Shown one piece after another: positions 7,763 to 16,109 of a DNA stretch of 64,000 nt. The translations under genes and the position numbers were made by a program. The notes beneath the pieces were generated by a model. That model saw only the letters and a list, made by a program, of their open reading frames with translations, was not told the DNA's origin and ran no database searches. Numbering within the stretch: position 1 is the stretch's first letter; the number at the start of each line of letters is the position of its first letter. Source of the DNA: Mesorhizobium liriopis (lineage in GTDB: Bacteria > Pseudomonadota > Alphaproteobacteria > Rhizobiales > Rhizobiaceae); NCBI RefSeq assembly GCF_024053505.1, contig NZ_JAMXQS010000009.1, forward strand, positions 186,001 to 250,000, in the 5' to 3' direction.

Positions 7763-9664
7763 ATGCAGCATCGATCCGGGACCTCGGCTCGCCATTCCAT
7801 TCACGTCCTTTCGTTGACTGCCTTGTCGGGCTTCGCCGCGCTCGTCCTTCCCACAGCCGCCGATGCCGCTGCCCTCGATGACGCAGCTTCTGGTGACTTG
7901 GCGATCTGCGAGAAAGTCGCCGCGGCCGGCACGCTTTTCGCGTCCAATCCCAATCCGATCCTGTCCGCGAAACCGCTACGCCTAGCCCAGGCCGAAGCCG
8001 CTCAAACGGAGGTGCCGCCGGCCGAGAGCGAGGAGGATCTGGTCAACGAGCTGAGCGACATGCTCCAGGCCTGCTCCTATGACGGCAAGGCGATGCAGGT
8101 GAGCAAAACGGCGCTGTCCGGCCCTGAGAACAAACAGGGCGAGGAAGCGGTTCGCGCGATCATGCGCTTCACCGGCCTGCCGCAGAATTTCACGGTCGTC
8201 GAAGCCAATGTGCCGAACGCGGCGGCGATGATCGTGCTCGGCCCCGACAAGCTGCCGCACCGCGTGATCGCCTATAATGCCCGCTTCATCGACGAAGTGC
8301 GCCAAGCCACCGCGCGCAATGACTGGGCGCCGGTCTCGATCATGGCGCATGAGATCGGCCACCATTTGTCGGGTCACACGCTGATGCCCGGCGGCAGCCA
8401 GCCGCCGGTCGAACTCGAAGCCGACAAGTTCAGCGGTTTCGTGCTGTTCAAGATGGGCGCGACCCTTGCCGACGCGCAAGAAGCCATCGAAACGCTGGTG
8501 CCTGAAGCGGACGGGCCGACCCATCCGGGCCGTTCCAAGCGTCTCGCCGCCGTGCAATCGGGCTGGAGCGAGTCCTGTGACCAGCAGCCGAACGGCTGTG
8601 CCGAGGGCGAAGCGGTCGCAGCGAGTGCGCCGCCCGTTGCCGCCGCGCCGCAGAGCCCGGCCCCGGCCTCGCCGGCTCAGCCGCCTGCCACACAGGCGCA
8701 AGCCCCGCAGCAGACCGCCGCGATCGAGCTCAAAATTCCGGGGCCCGCCGATATCCGCATGCCCGGCACGCATCCGGCCTCCAAGGGCGATGCGGTGGTC
8801 CCGCCCGACGCGCTCGACCGCGTGCCCAGGCTCGACGCCTCGGCGACACCCTCCAAGTTCGACCGCTTCGTTTATGACGAAATCGGCGTGTTCCACCCTC
8901 AGATCAAGCAGGAACTCAGCCAGCGCGCCTATGCCTTTGCGGCACTCCACGATCTTGAGATCGTAACGGTCGTGACCAAGGATCTGCAGGGTCGCGAGCC
9001 CGACCGCTATGCGCTCGACCTTATGCGCCAGCTGCGCGTCGGCAAGCTCGAGGTCGGCAATGGCGCCGTGCTGGTGGTGGCACCGAACGAGAAACGCGTC
9101 GGCGTCGCGATGGGGCCGGGACTGGCCGTTCTTTACCAGAACAACGATCTCGTACGGCGTTCGCTTCAGCGCTTTCTCGATACGGTGGAAGGCGGCGGGC
9201 GGGCGCAGATCGCGAGCGACCTGATCGTGGAAGCCTCGTCCACGATCATGCGCAACACGGTCGATTGGGAATGGACGGTCCGCTATCCGAGCCTGGAGAG
9301 CATGATGACGGCCGCAAAGGATTATCAGGCGCGCCGGCTCGCAGGCGAGGCTTACGACCCCGCCAGGAACCCGACCTATCGCAAGCTCGTGCGGCTGCGC
9401 GCCACCGTGGTCAGCAAGACGCCGCCGAAGGACGATCGAAACGTCGAAATCAACGCGGCCAAGGAAAAGAACACCGGCCCCGCCATGCATGTGCGCGACG
9501 CGCAAGGCCGCGATGCCGTGCTTTATGTGAGCGCCAGCGTTCCCGCCTTGATGCCGAGCCCCCTGGAAGAGGGCCGTGAATATGCCTTCGTGGTGCGCGA
9601 TACCGGCCTTGTCGCAGCCGCGAGCCCGCAATTCGATCTGGTCAGCTACGATCTCCTCAGGTGA
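7763..9664 (+). CDS. Secreted M48-like metalloprotease fused to a TPM domain
   Basis: 633 residues. A signal peptide-like N-terminus ends near AADAAA (about residue 36). The zincin motif HEIGHH is at residues 196-201, and VELEADKFSG about 25 residues later supplies the third zinc ligand, as in M48 peptidases. A Pro/Ala/Gln-rich linker follows (about 285-320). Residues about 370-500 (FVYDEIGVFHPQIKQEL, then GNGAVLVVAPNEKRVGVAMG) resemble the TPM/TPM_phosphatase domain found in membrane-linked envelope proteins. It is probably a periplasmic or lipid-facing protein. The substrate is unknown. The fusion is unusual and the assignment of each half is independent. Confidence 0.75.
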   Translation: MQHRSGTSARHSIHVLSLTALSGFAALVLPTAADAAALDDAASGDLAICEKVAAAGTLFASNPNPILSAKPLRLAQAEAAQTEVPPAESEEDLVNELSDMLQACSYDGKAMQVSKTALSGPENKQGEEAVRAIMRFTGLPQNFTVVEANVPNAAAMIVLGPDKLPHRVIAYNARFIDEVRQATARNDWAPVSIMAHEIGHHLSGHTLMPGGSQPPVELEADKFSGFVLFKMGATLADAQEAIETLVPEADGPTHPGRSKRLAAVQSGWSESCDQQPNGCAEGEAVAASAPPVAAAPQSPAPASPAQPPATQAQAPQQTAAIELKIPGPADIRMPGTHPASKGDAVVPPDALDRVPRLDASATPSKFDRFVYDEIGVFHPQIKQELSQRAYAFAALHDLEIVTVVTKDLQGREPDRYALDLMRQLRVGKLEVGNGAVLVVAPNEKRVGVAMGPGLAVLYQNNDLVRRSLQRFLDTVEGGGRAQIASDLIVEASSTIMRNTVDWEWTVRYPSLESMMTAAKDYQARRLAGEAYDPARNPTYRKLVRLRATVVSKTPPKDDRNVEINAAKEKNTGPAMHVRDAQGRDAVLYVSASVPALMPSPLEEGREYAFVVRDTGLVAAASPQFDLVSYDLLR

Positions 9665-9846
9665 CGTGGCGGCGCGCCCGCTCGCCCGCCTGCCTGAATG
9701 CCGCGCGTTTCGCCCGGAACAACCTATGTTCGGCGGCGCCAAGATGGCCTACAAGCCGCAAACCATGGCGTGCCGCGTGAGCGGCATGCCTGTTACCCGT
9801 TCGGGGCCGAAAGGGATGCCATGCGCCCGTCCGGTACCGTCCAGCC

Positions 9847-10548
9847 ATGTCAGGATGCCGCGCCAGCTTGGACATCATCTTCTCCGATTGTTCCGTCCGG
9901 TATGGCGAGCGCACGGCGCTTGAACCGCTCTCGCTGCGGATCGAGGGCGCGCGCCTCGGCGTGATCGGGCTCAACGGCTCGGGCAAGACCACATTCGCGC
10001 GGCTCATCAACGGGCTTTCCCTGCCGAGCACGGGCCGGGTGACGGTGAACGGCATCGAAACGAGCGCCGAGCCCGAGCGTGCGCGCACCGAAGCGGGCTT
10101 CGTCTTCCAGAACCCCCAGAACCAGCTGATCATGCCGGTGGTCGAGGAGGATATCATGTTCGGCCTGCGCGCACGCGGGCTGAAGGCATGCGCGGCAGAG
10201 GAACGGGCGGCGGAAGCGCTCGCCCGCTTCGGCATCGAAGCTCTGGCCAGGCGGCGCGTGCACGAGCTGTCGGGCGGCGAACTGCAATTGGCGGCCATGG
10301 CAAGCGTCTGGGCGCTTCGGCCCCGCATCCTCGTTCTCGACGAGCCGACCAACCAGCTCGATCTGCGCAACCGCCGCCGCGTGATCGACGCCATCGACGC
10401 CATGCCCGAGGATGCGGTGGTGGTGACGCATGACCTTTCATTCGCCGCGCATATGCCGAGGCTCCTGCTCTTCCACGGGGGCCGTCTTTTGGCCGACGGC
10501 GCGCCGGATGAGACCATTGCGCGCTATCATGAGATCGCCGGATGCTGA
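9847..10548 (+). CDS. bioM: Biotin ECF transporter ATPase BioM
   Basis: 233 residues. The ABC ATPase has Walker A GLNGSGKTT at residues 41-49, signature LSGGELQ, Walker B ILVLDEPTNQLD and a switch His in VVTHDLSF. The short single-domain form and its position directly before BioN and BioY homologues identify the A component of the biotin energy-coupling-factor transporter. It hydrolyses ATP on the cytoplasmic face to drive uptake by BioY. The stop overlaps the bioN start by 7 bp. The 182-bp upstream gap shows no clear operator. Confidence 0.92.
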   Translation: MSGCRASLDIIFSDCSVRYGERTALEPLSLRIEGARLGVIGLNGSGKTTFARLINGLSLPSTGRVTVNGIETSAEPERARTEAGFVFQNPQNQLIMPVVEEDIMFGLRARGLKACAAEERAAEALARFGIEALARRRVHELSGGELQLAAMASVWALRPRILVLDEPTNQLDLRNRRRVIDAIDAMPEDAVVVTHDLSFAAHMPRLLLFHGGRLLADGAPDETIARYHEIAGC

Positions 10549-11183
10549 CGAGCCTCTATGTCGAGGGCAGGGGGCCGCTGCACCGCGTCACGGCCGGCAC
10601 CAAGCTGGCCGGACTGGCGATTGCGGGCGTCGTGCTCTTCTTCGTCACCCAGCTCTGGCTGCTGGCAGTTTTCCTGTTCCTTGCCGCGCTGGCCTATCTC
10701 ACGGCAGGCCTTTCCATCCGCGAAGCCCTGCGCCGGATCGCGCCCACGCTCTGGTCGCTGCTCTTTCTCCTGGCGGTCAACCTGTTCCTGCTTCCCATGC
10801 AGGATGCGGCAGTGCTCGGACTGCGCATTCTGGCGCTGGTCTTCGCCGCCGCCGCCGTGACCGCCACCACGCCGCTCGCCGAGATGATGGCAGTCGTGGA
10901 TCGCGTGGCACGGCCGCTCGAAAAGCTGAACCTGCTGCGGCCCGGTGATGCCGGGCTCACCTTCGGCCTCTGCCTGCGTTTCGTGCCCGACATTCTTTCG
11001 CGCTACGAGGCGCTGCGCGAGGCGCACAGGGCGCGGGGGCTGAAGGTTCGCGTCTTGACGCTGCTCGGGCCGCTGATAATCCTCACGCTCAAACAGGCCG
11101 ACGAGGTCGCGTCGGCCATCGACGCGCGCGGCCTGCGCGGTGCTTCCAAACCGTTTCCGTCCAGCGAAAGGCATTCGTCTTGA
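10542..11183 (+). CDS. bioN: Biotin ECF transporter transmembrane protein BioN
   Basis: 213 residues. This T component (CbiQ family) starts MLTSLYVEGRGPLHRVTAGTK, has about four to five membrane segments and a cytoplasmic stretch near residue 160 containing ALREAHRARGLK. The last part contains the second conserved Ala-Arg-Gly-like coupling motif, DARGLRGASK. It couples the ATPase BioM to the substrate-binding BioY. Its ATG lies inside the 3' end of bioM and its stop overlaps the bioY TTG, so all three are translationally coupled. Confidence 0.9.
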   Translation: MLTSLYVEGRGPLHRVTAGTKLAGLAIAGVVLFFVTQLWLLAVFLFLAALAYLTAGLSIREALRRIAPTLWSLLFLLAVNLFLLPMQDAAVLGLRILALVFAAAAVTATTPLAEMMAVVDRVARPLEKLNLLRPGDAGLTFGLCLRFVPDILSRYEALREAHRARGLKVRVLTLLGPLIILTLKQADEVASAIDARGLRGASKPFPSSERHSS

Positions 11184-11743
11184 CCACCCGTGATCTGGCA
11201 CTTTCAGCTCTCTTCGCTGCCATCATCATCGTGCTCGGCCTCGTGCCGCCCGTTACGCTCGGCTTCATTCCGGTGCCCATCACCATGCAGTCCATGGGCG
11301 TGATGCTCGCCGGCACGATCATCGGCGCCAAGCGCGGTGCGCTGGCCTATATCATCTTCGTGGCGCTCGTGGCGGTCGGCCTGCCGGTGCTGTCGGGCGG
11401 ACGCGGCGGACTTGCCGTGCTGATGGGGCCGACGGGCGGCTACATCTTCGGCTGGATCGTGGCGGCCTTCGTGTCAGGCTTCCTCGCCGAGCGTCTGGTG
11501 CGTGAGGGTGCGAGCGAGTGGCGCCAGCTCGGCGGCTTCTTTCTGTCTTCCGTGCTCGGCGGCATCGTCGTGCTCTATGCCATCGGCATGCCCTGGGTGA
11601 CGCTCGCGGCCGGCACCCCTTTCTCGGCCGTGGCATGGGGATCGCTTGCTTTCATTCCAGGCGACCTTCTCAAGGCCGCCGTGGCGGCGATTGCCGCGCG
11701 CAGCGTGCTGGCGGGCTATCCGCTTCTGCCGCAGCGCGCCTGA
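11180..11743 (+). CDS. bioY: Biotin-binding S component BioY
   Basis: 187 residues from a TTG at 11180 that overlaps the bioN stop (TTGA). It is an integral membrane protein of six helices, with the BioY signature GGRGGLAVLMGPTGGYIFGW around residue 75 that forms the biotin pocket. The start LALSALFAAIIIVLGLVPP is typical of the first helix. It captures biotin at the inner membrane. The gene order M-N-Y differs from the MNY/YMN variants only in detail and needs no extra gene. Confidence 0.93.
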   Translation: MTTRDLALSALFAAIIIVLGLVPPVTLGFIPVPITMQSMGVMLAGTIIGAKRGALAYIIFVALVAVGLPVLSGGRGGLAVLMGPTGGYIFGWIVAAFVSGFLAERLVREGASEWRQLGGFFLSSVLGGIVVLYAIGMPWVTLAAGTPFSAVAWGSLAFIPGDLLKAAVAAIAARSVLAGYPLLPQRA

Positions 11744-11777
11744 GCCGCGCCGTTTCTCCTCGCATCCGCAGGTTTCC

Positions 11778-12986
11778 GTGCCACCATCCGATCGTGCGCG
11801 TTCCATCGTCGTCATCAGCGATTTCCGCGATGGCTGGCCGCCCCAGTCTTTGGGCCTGACCGCTGCGGACGCCCGCGATGACTGGCTGACGGGCCGGCGC
11901 GGACCCGCGCCGCACGATCCGGAAGACTTGACAGAAGCGCGCGGCGCGCTCGAAGTGCGCGGCGGCTATCTCGAACGCCTGCCGCTCGCTGCCGTCAAGC
12001 ACGGGCTCGTCGCCCGCGCCGAGATCTGGCATTTCTGGCGGCCCGACACGCCGCCCTCCTTCTACCGCGAGAGCCCCGTTCTCGCGCGGCGCGCCTTTCA
12101 TCTGGACGGCGAGGACGCGCCGTTCCGCTCGGCCGACATGCTCGGCTTCATCCATGCCTTCGGCGCGCCAGATATCCTGTGCGTCTGGGGCCTCGGCGTG
12201 GACGAGGCAATCCTCGAAGCCTGTTCCGAAAGCTTCAAGATCTACAACTCCATCGATGCCCCCGCCTTGCGCATGCCGGACCACGCCGCGCGCCATTTCG
12301 ACCTCGTGCTGACGGGGGCCGAATGGCAGAGCCGGGAAGTCGAGGCGCGCCTGCCGGGCATGCGAACGGCGATCATGCCCATCGGCCCGGAATTCGCCGA
12401 CCCGCTGACCTTCCATCTCTTGCCGACCGTGGAAAAGGAATGGGACGTCATCTATGTCGCGGCGGCCCAACCCTATAAGCGGCACGACATCCTGTTCGAC
12501 GCGCTCGAAAAGCGGCCGGGGACGAGTGCGCTCTGCGTGTTCGGCTATGGCGAGATGGACGTCGCCCTGCGTGAGGAGGCCACCCGGCGCGGTCTCGATG
12601 TCACCTTCGTCGGCCCGCCCGGTGTGCCGTTCGGGGAAGTCAACGCACTGATGAACCGTGCCCGGGTCGGGCTCGTCTGCGGCGTGGACGATGGCGCGCC
12701 CGCAATCCTCACCGAATATATGCTGGCCGGCCTGCCGGTTCTCGCCAATGGTGCGCTCTCCTGCGGGCTGCAATTCATCACGCCAGAAACGGGCCTCGCC
12801 GTTTCTGCCGAGCGCTTTCATGAAGGCATCGACGCGCTGCTCGCCCGCGCGCCCGCCATGGACCCGCGCGGCGCGGTGCTGAAGCGCTGGACGTGGGATC
12901 ACACCATTGCCCGTCTGGCCGCGCTGATGGGCGAGACGAGGAGCGCCGGACACGCCGGCCGCTCCCCTGCCGTGACCGAGGCCTGA
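11778..12986 (+). CDS. Glycosyltransferase, GT4-like
   Basis: 402 residues from GTG 11778, the first reasonable start after bioY; the frame is open further upstream but that part is within bioY. The C-terminal half carries the GT-B pattern: YVAAAQPYKRHDILFDAL (about 230), VFGYGEMDVAL, a loop VTFVGPPGVPFGEVNALMNRA and DDGAPAILTEYMLAGLPVLAN, where the ILTEYMLAGLPV stretch is the nucleotide-sugar-binding E-x7-E-like region. Acceptor and donor sugars are unknown. No other polysaccharide gene is nearby. A strong hairpin at 12994-13020 follows the stop. Confidence 0.75.
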   Translation: MPPSDRARSIVVISDFRDGWPPQSLGLTAADARDDWLTGRRGPAPHDPEDLTEARGALEVRGGYLERLPLAAVKHGLVARAEIWHFWRPDTPPSFYRESPVLARRAFHLDGEDAPFRSADMLGFIHAFGAPDILCVWGLGVDEAILEACSESFKIYNSIDAPALRMPDHAARHFDLVLTGAEWQSREVEARLPGMRTAIMPIGPEFADPLTFHLLPTVEKEWDVIYVAAAQPYKRHDILFDALEKRPGTSALCVFGYGEMDVALREEATRRGLDVTFVGPPGVPFGEVNALMNRARVGLVCGVDDGAPAILTEYMLAGLPVLANGALSCGLQFITPETGLAVSAERFHEGIDALLARAPAMDPRGAVLKRWTWDHTIARLAALMGETRSAGHAGRSPAVTEA

Positions 12987-12993
12987 GCCGGCG

Positions 12994-13020
12994 AACGAGG
13001 ATCGGCATGCGATCCTCGTT
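12994..13020 (+). terminator. Perfect 11-bp hairpin after the glycosyltransferase gene
   Basis: AACGAGGATCG (12994-13004), 5-nt loop, CGATCCTCGTT (13010-13020). No T run follows, so it may act as a weak terminator or as an mRNA-stabilising hairpin. It separates the glycosyltransferase from the promoter candidate of the BrkB-family gene. Confidence 0.5.
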
Positions 13021-13026
13021 GCAAAC

Positions 13027-13052
13027 GGAACCAGACTGGGTTTTAGCCGCTT
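13027..13052 (+). promoter_or_regulatory. Candidate EcfG/RpoE2-type promoter of the BrkB-family gene
   Basis: GGAAC at 13027-13031, 17-nt spacer, GCTT at 13049-13052. The known alphaproteobacterial general-stress consensus is GGAAC, 16-17 nt, CGTT. It lies about 50 bp before the ATG at 13102. It is the weakest of the eight candidates in this window because the -10 element matches only at TT. Confidence 0.35.
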
Positions 13053-13101
13053 AAAGCCATTGCGCGAGCTTGACGCGCGGGGATGGCGGGAAAACGCGGA
13101 A

Positions 13102-14094
13102 ATGGGCTCGAAGGCGTGGGCGCTGGTGACATCCAGCTTCTGGGGCTTCCTGGAGGACGAGGCGCTCAGTCGCGCCGCTGCGATGGCGTTCTTCGCCGTC
13201 ACCTCGCTGGCACCCATCATCCTGATCGTCATCGCTATCGCCGGACTGGTTTTCGGTCATGATGCGGCGCGCGACGCGCTGGCAAGCCAGCTGACAGGGC
13301 TGATGGGCGAGGGAAGCGCGCAGGTGCTTCAGGATATCGTCAAAAGCGCGTCCAACGAGGAAAGCGGCACCTTCGCCGCCGTGATCGGCTTGGTCACGCT
13401 GCTGATCACGGCATCCGGCGTGTTCGGCGAGATGCAGAATTCGCTCAACGTCATCTGGAAAGCCCAGCCCAAGGGGACATCGGTCTCACGGCTCGTCAAG
13501 GCGCGCGCGACGAGCCTCGGGCTCGTGGGCACGCTCGGCTTCCTGTTGATCGTGTCGCTTGCGGTCAGTGCCGCGCTTTCGGCACTGGGCGGCCGGCTGA
13601 CGGCCTCGCTGCCCTTCGGCGAAACGGTGATGACCGCCGTCAACGAGCTCGTTTCCTTCGCCATGATCACGGTGCTCTTCGCGGCGATCTACAAGGTGCT
13701 GCCCGATCGCCGTCTCGAATGGCGCGACGTGCGCGTGGGGGCGGCCGTCACGGCCCTTCTCTTCATGGTCGGCAAGTCCCTGATCGGCTTCTATATCGGC
13801 AGCAGCGCGGTGGGCTCGTCCTATGGCGCGGCCGGCGCGCTGATCGTGGTGCTGCTCTGGGTCTATTATTCCTCGCTGATCTTCCTGTTCGGCGCGGAGT
13901 TCACACGCGCCTATTCCGTGTCGCATGGCAGCCGGGGCGATCTGGCGGAAAAGCTCACGCCGGCCGCGGTTGCCGCGCAGGATCAGCGCCCGGCACCGGT
14001 TGCAAAACCTTCTTCCCGCTCGCCCTTTGCCTCGGCTGCGATGCTCGCACTCTACGGCCTGACGCTGCTTCGCCAGACGCGCCGACGCACCTGA
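13102..14094 (+). CDS. YihY/BrkB-family inner-membrane protein
   Basis: 330 residues from ATG 13102; a TTG at 13060 would add 14 residues but has a poorer upstream sequence. The family pattern is clear: LSRAAAMAFFAVTSLAPIILIVIAIAG near the start, then about six membrane segments and the conserved GAAVTALLFMVGKSLIGFYIG and GAAGALIVVLLWVYYSSLIFLFGAEF blocks. The C-terminus is cytoplasmic and Pro/Ala-rich. Members were once called ribonuclease BN by mistake; true function is unknown. It is followed 45 bp later by the AI-2E-family gene. Confidence 0.88.
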   Translation: MGSKAWALVTSSFWGFLEDEALSRAAAMAFFAVTSLAPIILIVIAIAGLVFGHDAARDALASQLTGLMGEGSAQVLQDIVKSASNEESGTFAAVIGLVTLLITASGVFGEMQNSLNVIWKAQPKGTSVSRLVKARATSLGLVGTLGFLLIVSLAVSAALSALGGRLTASLPFGETVMTAVNELVSFAMITVLFAAIYKVLPDRRLEWRDVRVGAAVTALLFMVGKSLIGFYIGSSAVGSSYGAAGALIVVLLWVYYSSLIFLFGAEFTRAYSVSHGSRGDLAEKLTPAAVAAQDQRPAPVAKPSSRSPFASAAMLALYGLTLLRQTRRRT

Positions 14095-14139
14095 CCTTCT
14101 TCTTCCCAGGCGCGCCACCCGCGCAATCACGGAGCCACA

Positions 14140-16107
14140 ATGGCCGAGACGGAAAAGCCGCCTGCGCAAGTCGAGGCCGCCGGCGCGCCCAGCATCGATT
14201 CGATCCTCGCGCTTATGGTCGGGGTCGTTTCGATCGCAGCCCTTTATTTCGGGCGCGATGTGCTGGTGCCGATCACGGTGGCTATCCTGCTCTCCTTCGT
14301 GCTCAGCCCGCTCGTCAACTTCTTCCGGCGTGCGCGGCTGGGGCGCGTCTTTTCCGTGCTGCTCGCCGTACTTCTGGCCCTGATGGTGCTGCTTCTGCTT
14401 GGCGCGCTGATCGGCACGCAGCTCGCGCAACTCGCGACCCGGCTTCCCGAATATATCGCGACCGTCCAAGCCAAGATCGGCGCGGTGCAGGGTTACGCCG
14501 CCGACCACTTTTCCTCGATCGCGCGACGCCTGGGCATGGAGTCGATCCTGCCGCCCGAAACCCCGACAGGCCCCGCCGGCAGCACAGCGCCCGCCGCGCC
14601 GAATGTGCAGGCCGAGCAGGGCCTCTCACCTCTTTCCATCCTCACCACCTATGTGTCGCCCGTCCTGTCGCCGATCGCCACGGCCTCCATCGTCTTCGTC
14701 GTCACCATCTTCGCGCTGCTTCAGAAAGAAGACCTGCGCGACCGTATGATCCGGCTCTTCGGGTCCAGTGACCTTCACCGCACCACGGTCGCCATGGACG
14801 ACGCGGCGGGGCGCCTCAGCCGCTATTTCCTGACCCTTCTCACGATCAATGTCGGCTTCGGCGTGGTGATCGGTGCCGGCCTGTTTCTGATCGGCGTCCC
14901 CAATCCGATCCTCTGGACCATCCTCGCCGCCACGCTCCGCTTCGTGCCCTATGTCGGCCCGATCATCGCGGCAGGCCTGCCCGTGGCGCTCGCGGCGGCC
15001 GTCGATCCGGGCTGGAGCATGGTGGTCTGGACGGTGCTCCTGTTCGTGGTCACCGAACTGATCTTCAACCAGGTAGTCGAGCCCCTCGCTTATGGGTCGG
15101 GCACCGGCCTTTCCACCTTCTCGGTGATCGTCGCGGCCATCTTCTGGGGCTGGCTCTGGGGGCCGGTCGGCCTGATCCTGTCCATGCCGCTCACGCTCTG
15201 CCTCGTGGTGCTCGGGCGGCATGTGGAGCGGCTCGAATTCCTCGACGTGCTCCTGGGCGACCGCCCGGCCCTCTCGCCGCCCGAAAGCTTCTACCAGCGC
15301 ATGCTCGCAGGCGATGCCGACGAGGCTCAGGACCATGCCGAAATCCTGCTCGAGCGCCGCTCGCTGTCGTCTTATTATGACGAGGTGGGTCTGAAGGGCC
15401 TGCAGTTGGCGGCCAACGATCTCGAGCGCGGCGTGCTTCGCCCCGGTCAGCTCGAACGCATCAAGGCCACGGTCCACACGCTGGTGGGCGAACTCGACCA
15501 GTTCGAGGACGAGCAGCCCGAAACAAACGAGGCCAAGGAAAAGGGCGTCGCGCCGCCGCAGGACGAGCAGGCGCTTCCCGTTTTCCCGCCGCCGGCTTTC
15601 GTGGCGCGTTCCAGCCTGCCAGCAAACTGGTCCGGCGAGCGGACGGTGATGTGCCTGGCCGGGCGCGGAGAACTGGACGAGGCGGCGTCGGCCATGCTGG
15701 CGCAACTCCTGCGCAAGCACGGCCTCGGCGCGCAGGTCGTGGCCCACGAGGCGGCGTCGCGCCAGGGCATCGCCTCGCTGCCCACAGAAGGCGTTGCGAT
15801 GATCGCGGTGTCCTATCTCGACATCAGCGGCACGCCCTCGCATCTGCGCTATCTGCTCAGGCGACTGAAAGGGAAGTTCCCGGGCGCCAAGATCCTGGTC
15901 GGCCTCTGGCCCTCGACCGACAGCGCCCTGACCGACCGTTCGGTGCAGACGGCAATCGGCGCGGATTTCTATTCGGCCTCCATGCGCGACGCGGTGGAAG
16001 CCTGTGTTCAGGAGGCGGTGAGGCAGGGTGCCAAGCTTGCGAGCGAGGCCGAAGCGCAGGCATCGGAAACGCCGCCGGCCATGCCGGTCGCACAGCCAGC
16101 CGCCTGA
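14140..16107 (+). CDS. AI-2E-family (PerM-like) transporter with long cytoplasmic tail
   Basis: 655 residues, about 300 longer than a simple AI-2E-family permease. Residues about 20-370 hold the eight-helix PerM-like core, including GLPVALAAAVDPGW and NQVVEPLAYGSGTGLSTFSVIVAAIFWGWLWGPVG-type family blocks. Residues about 370-470 are helical and charged. Residues about 490-630 look like an alpha/beta Rossmann-like domain (VMCLAGRGELDEAASAMLAQ, then GAKILVGLWPS) that recalls cobalamin-binding-domain topology but lacks the DxHxxG motif. The substrate is unknown. It is convergent with the radical SAM gene (2-bp gap). Confidence 0.82.
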   Translation: MAETEKPPAQVEAAGAPSIDSILALMVGVVSIAALYFGRDVLVPITVAILLSFVLSPLVNFFRRARLGRVFSVLLAVLLALMVLLLLGALIGTQLAQLATRLPEYIATVQAKIGAVQGYAADHFSSIARRLGMESILPPETPTGPAGSTAPAAPNVQAEQGLSPLSILTTYVSPVLSPIATASIVFVVTIFALLQKEDLRDRMIRLFGSSDLHRTTVAMDDAAGRLSRYFLTLLTINVGFGVVIGAGLFLIGVPNPILWTILAATLRFVPYVGPIIAAGLPVALAAAVDPGWSMVVWTVLLFVVTELIFNQVVEPLAYGSGTGLSTFSVIVAAIFWGWLWGPVGLILSMPLTLCLVVLGRHVERLEFLDVLLGDRPALSPPESFYQRMLAGDADEAQDHAEILLERRSLSSYYDEVGLKGLQLAANDLERGVLRPGQLERIKATVHTLVGELDQFEDEQPETNEAKEKGVAPPQDEQALPVFPPPAFVARSSLPANWSGERTVMCLAGRGELDEAASAMLAQLLRKHGLGAQVVAHEAASRQGIASLPTEGVAMIAVSYLDISGTPSHLRYLLRRLKGKFPGAKILVGLWPSTDSALTDRSVQTAIGADFYSASMRDAVEACVQEAVRQGAKLASEAEAQASETPPAMPVAQPAA

Positions 16108-16109
16108 TC

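Noticed and set aside
9716-9742. GGAAC upstream of bioM as a stress promoter
   Set aside because: No TT at the required distance.
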